NCBI GenBank assembly: GCA_044433285.1
Contig: JAWXTU010000044.1
Location: 1 to 17,896 of the forward strand
Source: Aphodosoma sp044433285
Lineage (GTDB): Bacteria > Bacteroidota > Bacteroidia > Bacteroidales > Paludibacteraceae
DNA length: 17,896 bases
Direction: 5' to 3'
The translations under genes and the position numbers were made by a program. The stretch's first letter is position 1. Every line of letters begins with the position of its first letter. Positions 15,390-17,896 of this stretch are shown here, piece after piece. Under the pieces are notes generated by a model, which had not been told where the DNA came from, ran no database searches, and saw only the letters and a program-made list of their open reading frames with translations.

Positions 15390-15956
15390 CTAGATTTTAC
15401 CTACTAAATCAATACTTGGTTTAAGAGTTTCTGCACCTGCTTTCCATTTTGCAGGACAAACTTCGCCATCGTGAGATGCTACAAATTGAGCAGCTTGCAC
15501 TTTGCGCATTAGCTCATCTGCATTACGACCGATACTATTGTCTTGGATTTCAGCAAGTTTCACTAAGCCACTTGGATCAATTACGAATGTACCACGATAT
15601 GCCATACCAGCCTCTTCAATCATCACACCAAACGCACGTGATAGAGCACCTGTTGGGTCAGCCAACATTGGATAGTTGATTTTACGAATGCTTTCTGATG
15701 CATCATGCCATGCTTTGTGTACGAAATGAGAGTCAGTACTTACAGAGTAAACCTCTACACCCATTGCTTGAAACTCTGCATATTTCTCTGCCATATCCAC
15801 CAATTCGGTTGGACAAACAAATGTAAAGTCAGCTGGATAGAAGAAAAAGATTGCCCATTTACCCTCTACATCTTTATTAGTTACTGTTTTAAATTCTCCG
15901 TTTTGAAATGCCTCTACCGAAAATTCTGGTAGTTGCGAGTTGATAATACTTTCCAT
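15390..15956 (-). CDS. ahpC: Alkyl hydroperoxide reductase subunit C (peroxiredoxin)
   Basis: A 188-residue typical 2-Cys peroxiredoxin that reduces hydrogen peroxide, alkyl peroxides and peroxynitrite in the cytoplasm. The peroxidatic Cys48 is in DFTFVCPTEL and the resolving Cys167 is in HDGEVCPAKW; the GGLG-equivalent region and C-terminal tail match the E. coli-type AhpC recycled by AhpF, encoded just downstream. The start at 15956 gives the family's usual length of about 187. The upstream region (15957-16084) has a good promoter, a PerR-box-like palindrome and a long inverted repeat. Confidence 0.98.
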   Translation of the reverse strand: MESIINSQLPEFSVEAFQNGEFKTVTNKDVEGKWAIFFFYPADFTFVCPTELVDMAEKYAEFQAMGVEVYSVSTDSHFVHKAWHDASESIRKINYPMLADPTGALSRAFGVMIEEAGMAYRGTFVIDPSGLVKLAEIQDNSIGRNADELMRKVQAAQFVASHDGEVCPAKWKAGAETLKPSIDLVGKI

Positions 15957-16007
15957 AATGTTTTTCGTTTATTTACTTATTAATTTTACTGTTCTACAGA
16001 AATACAT

Positions 16008-16026
16008 AATTGTAATCATTACAATT
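16008..16026. promoter_or_regulatory. PerR/Fur-type box in the ahpC leader
   Basis: AATTGTAATCATTACAATT is a perfect 9-1-9 palindrome. Its core TTGTAATnATTACAA differs from the Bacillus PerR consensus TTATAATnATTATAA at one symmetric position in each half. It sits just downstream of the -7 box of ahpC (16045-16038), around or shortly after the expected transcription start, where a bound repressor would block RNA polymerase. Control by a PerR-like, iron-loaded Fur-family repressor sensing peroxide is inferred. The regulator gene is not in the window. Confidence 0.75.
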
Positions 16027-16037
16027 TTATTCTTGTG

Positions 16038-16068
16038 CAAAGATAAACTCTTTTTCCCAATTGTGCAA
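16038..16068 (-). promoter_or_regulatory. ahpCF promoter (TTG-N20-TATCTTTG)
   Basis: On the minus strand TTG (16068-16066) is followed after 20 nt by TATCTTTG (16045-16038), matching the Bacteroidota consensus. The start of ahpC is 81 nt further on, so the mRNA has a leader of roughly 75 nt that includes the PerR-like palindrome. The spacer between the two boxes is one arm of a long inverted repeat. Confidence 0.75.
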
Positions 16069-16084
16069 TAGGGAAAAAGAGTTT
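16045..16084. terminator. 14-bp perfect inverted repeat in the ahpC promoter, possible terminator
   Basis: AAACTCTTTTTCCC (16045-16058) and GGGAAAAAGAGTTT (16071-16084) are exact reverse complements around a 12-nt loop. For minus-strand transcripts coming from the lipoprotein gene (stop at 16170) it would form a stable hairpin ending in GUUU, so it may be its terminator, although no long U run follows. The same DNA forms the spacer of the ahpC promoter, with the -33 TTG in the loop and the -7 box abutting the arm. It could equally be an operator. Confidence 0.5.
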
Positions 16085-16169
16085 TATAGTTATTTAACTA
16101 AAATAGACTTTAAAAAAGCAATACAAATTCAATTTTATTTGAATTTATAGACACTATCTAAAATTATCA

Positions 16170-16646
16170 CTACTCCTCTACACGAGTAAAAGAGAGATAC
16201 ATTGGATAGCCATCATCAAAGACATTTATCCATATTTCCAACTCATCTCCGCTTACATAACAACTACTTGACACCAACTCACCATCAATCATCAACTCTT
16301 TTGTATCGGAGTCATATGAATATTCGCCTTGAATATCCTCTAACGAAAATTCCGTATCAAAATATTCGGTTATCAAATACTCAGTGAGCGGATCAAATTC
16401 AATTGAAAAACTAGCGATACCGTCACTACCAAACTCGGCATAACAGGTAAATTTTACCACTAAATCTATTGGTAAAGATGATAAATCCTCTAAATAATCA
16501 CCTAAAAGAGCCTCCAAATCCAACTCTATCTCTTCCGTTTCCCACTTTCCAACAATAGAATTTTTATCAGTACTACCGCAACTACTAACAAATAAGGGTA
16601 GAAGAAACAAGAAAACATAAACCATTTTTTTTACTTTTGCTGTCAT
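16170..16646 (-). CDS. Small lipocalin-like lipoprotein
   Basis: A 158-residue protein with a clear lipoprotein signal: KVKK, hydrophobic MVYVFLFLLPLFV and the lipobox VSSC with Cys23 as the acylated residue. The mature part starts CGSTDKNSIVGKWETEE. The IVGKW motif is typical of lipocalin-like or copper-resistance-NlpE-like small Bacteroidota lipoproteins, where a beta barrel starts right after the linker. The rest is strongly acidic, with repeated beta-type segments (GEYSYDSDTKELMIDGEL, DELEIWINVF) and only two further cysteines (about 68 and 128), which could form a disulfide. Its ligand is unknown. It has its own promoter and is divergent from the second DUF4143 ATPase. Confidence 0.8.
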   Translation of the reverse strand: MTAKVKKMVYVFLFLLPLFVSSCGSTDKNSIVGKWETEEIELDLEALLGDYLEDLSSLPIDLVVKFTCYAEFGSDGIASFSIEFDPLTEYLITEYFDTEFSLEDIQGEYSYDSDTKELMIDGELVSSSCYVSGDELEIWINVFDDGYPMYLSFTRVEE

Positions 16647-16698
16647 AATTATTGATATTTAAATATTCGACAAAATTAATTATAATTATCTTAAAAAA

Positions 16699-16730
16699 CA
16701 AATATAAAAAAAGAGCCTCTACAGGACAAA
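16699..16730 (-). promoter_or_regulatory. Promoter of the small lipoprotein gene (TTTG-N20-TATATTTG)
   Basis: On the minus strand TTTG (16730-16727) and TATATTTG (16706-16699) are separated by 20 nt, a full match to the Bacteroidota consensus. The leader to the ATG at 16646 is about 45-50 nt. It begins only about 10 bp from the start of the 33-bp repeat array that serves the divergent ATPase gene, so proteins on the array could also affect this promoter. Confidence 0.7.
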
Positions 16731-16739
16731 AATATACGG

Positions 16740-16835
16740 TTTTGTTTTATACGTAAAATAAAAATTCAGACTTTTTGTTTTATACACAAAATAAAAATAG
16801 GCATTTTTCGTTTTATGTATAAAACAAAATAGGCT
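16740..16835 (+). repeat. Tandem array, three units, exact 33-bp period
   Basis: Units begin with GTTTTAT at 16744, 16777 and 16810, 33 bp apart. Each has a TTTT-rich left side and an AAAAC/AAAAT-rich right side forming a dyad. The third is the best: GTTTTAT-GT-ATAAAAC (16810-16825), extendable with one mismatch to 16806-16829. A second dyad, AAAAAT-AGGC-ATTTTT, lies at 16793-16808, between units two and three. Units two and three also share AAAATAGGC, so similarity runs to the start codon at 16836. No TAnnTTTG box was found in or after the array, so the promoter must be non-consensus or inside the repeats. The sequence is unrelated to the 32-bp array at 2421-2597. Confidence 0.85.
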
Positions 16836-17896
16836 ATGAAAAGAGATATAATAAAACAAATCCTCCTCGACAATCAATCTGAAGTGATTAATTACGAGGT
16901 CAATCCACGCAATTTCATCTTTGAAGAGTTTGGTAATTACGTATTAGTAGGCATTCGTCGTGCGGGTAAATCGTTCCTGCTCTACCAGCGTATGCAAGAG
17001 ATGCTACAATCTGGATTAGATTGGAGTGATATGTTGTATATTAATTTTGAAGATGAGCGTCTGGTTGAAATGAAAGTTGAAGATTTAAATCTTATACTCG
17101 AGGTGCATTTAGAGTTATACGGCAAACGACCAATATTGTTCCTTGATGAGATACAAAATATAGATGGATGGGAAAAATTTGCGCGCAGACTTTCCGACTC
17201 AAAATATAGAGTGTATATCACTGGTAGCAATGCAAAAATGCTTAGCAGCGACGTACAAACCACTTTGGGGGGCAGATATCTCACTGTAGAGGTATACCCT
17301 TATAGTTTTGAAGAATTTCTTAGGGCGAATGGTGTTACTATTGATGCAAAATCGTTTCTATCCACCTCATCACAAGCGAATTTATTCAATCTCTTCGATG
17401 ATTATTTTAGATATGGTGGGTTTCCTGAGGGGGCCCGACTAGCAGCAAAACGCAACTACCTAACCAGCGTGTACCAAAAAATTTATCTTAGTGATATTGC
17501 AGCCAGAAATAATATCAGCAGCAGTTTTACCTTGCGTTTAATGTTTAAAAAGATAGCTGAGAGTATTAAACAACCGCTCTCTTTTTCTCGCATATCCAAT
17601 ATCATATCTACCTCTGGAGTTGGGGTTGCCACTCAAACTATCATCAATTATATTGAATATGCCAAAGATGCTTGGTTGCTTGCCTCGATAAAAAATATTG
17701 CTACTAAGATGGTTGAGAAAGAGAGTAATCCAAAATACTATTTTTTGGATAATGGTATACTAAATCTTTTTTTACTCGATGCCAATACTTCGCTCCTCGA
17801 GAATCTTGTAGCGATAACTCTCTTGCGCAAATACGGACGTGAGGAGTCTGTTTTCTTTTACAATAAAAACATCGAAGTAGATTTCTACATCCCTGA
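16836..17896 (+). CDS. AAA ATPase of the AAA_14/DUF4143 family (3' end beyond window)
   Basis: An open frame from the ATG at 16836 runs off the window after 353 codons. Walker A is GIRRAGKS (39-46), Walker B is ILFLDE (100-105), and the sensor-like YITGSNAKMLSSD is at 127-139. GGRY (145-148), EVYPYSFEEFL (152-162) and YGGFPEG (193-199) follow, then a winged-helix-like region (about 236-284) and the beginning of the DUF4143 nuclease-like part with IEVDFYIP (346-353) at the very edge. It shares the plan of the protein encoded at 2641 but is only distantly similar outside the motifs, so it is a different subtype and not a recent duplicate. The start codon is 6 nt after the last dyad of its repeat array. 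Perhaps 40-80 residues are missing. Confidence 0.88.
   Translation, partial: MKRDIIKQILLDNQSEVINYEVNPRNFIFEEFGNYVLVGIRRAGKSFLLYQRMQEMLQSGLDWSDMLYINFEDERLVEMKVEDLNLILEVHLELYGKRPILFLDEIQNIDGWEKFARRLSDSKYRVYITGSNAKMLSSDVQTTLGGRYLTVEVYPYSFEEFLRANGVTIDAKSFLSTSSQANLFNLFDDYFRYGGFPEGARLAAKRNYLTSVYQKIYLSDIAARNNISSSFTLRLMFKKIAESIKQPLSFSRISNIISTSGVGVATQTIINYIEYAKDAWLLASIKNIATKMVEKESNPKYYFLDNGILNLFLLDANTSLLENLVAITLLRKYGREESVFFYNKNIEVDFYIP

Noticed and set aside
16740..16835. CRISPR array or insertion-sequence end
   Set aside because: Only three units, similar throughout, directly joined to a start codon, with no transposase or target duplication.

Overview
The window looks like AT-rich chromosomal DNA from the order Bacteroidales (phylum Bacteroidota). 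Three things point there. Several promoters carry the Bacteroidota TTTG-N19/20-TAnnTTTG signature (best cases before cysS, ahpC and the lipoprotein gene ending at 16170), and genes mostly lack Shine-Dalgarno sites. The lipoproteins have short lipobox signals. The housekeeping gene types (tsaE, cysS, mazG, stand-alone mnmD, pmbA/tldE, ahpCF, DUF4143 ATPases) fit the order. Family and genus cannot be fixed from this sequence alone. No rRNA, tRNA, insertion sequence or CRISPR array was seen.

Layout. Positions 115-2308 hold a two-gene type II restriction-modification (RM) module: a PD-(D/E)xK-like nuclease overlapped by 14 nt by a gamma-type NPPW DNA methyltransferase. Positions 2309-2640 have no intact gene. 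They hold a possible 36-codon gene remnant and then a tandem array of six units with an exact 32-bp period, leading into the promoter of an AAA ATPase of the AAA_14/DUF4143 type (2641-3912). Next come tsaE (minus strand) and, divergent from it, a radical SAM protein, a GT-B glycosyltransferase and cysS. A second RM module (7991-9822; nuclease plus DPPF methyltransferase joined by a TAATG overlap) starts 23 bp after cysS. A lipoprotein, mazG, mnmD and a pmbA/tldE-type gene follow on the plus strand. The minus strand then carries ahpF and ahpC (one operon, convergent with pmbA) and a small lipocalin-like lipoprotein. The window ends inside a second AAA_14/DUF4143 ATPase gene (16836 onward), also preceded by its own tandem array, this time with a 33-bp period and an unrelated sequence.

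How it works together. The housekeeping genes cover tRNA decoding (tsaE, mnmD, cysS), nucleotide sanitation (mazG), peptide processing (pmbA) and peroxide defence (ahpCF, with a 19-bp perfect palindrome resembling a PerR box and a 14-bp perfect inverted repeat embedded in its promoter). The accessory material is two AT-rich RM systems and two DUF4143 ATPases. The most interesting signal is that both ATPase genes, which belong to different subtypes, sit directly behind private tandem arrays of dyad-symmetric sites spaced about three DNA helical turns apart. One array overlaps the promoter and the other runs into the start codon. This suggests a family-wide form of operator-array control, or a target site for the ATPase itself.
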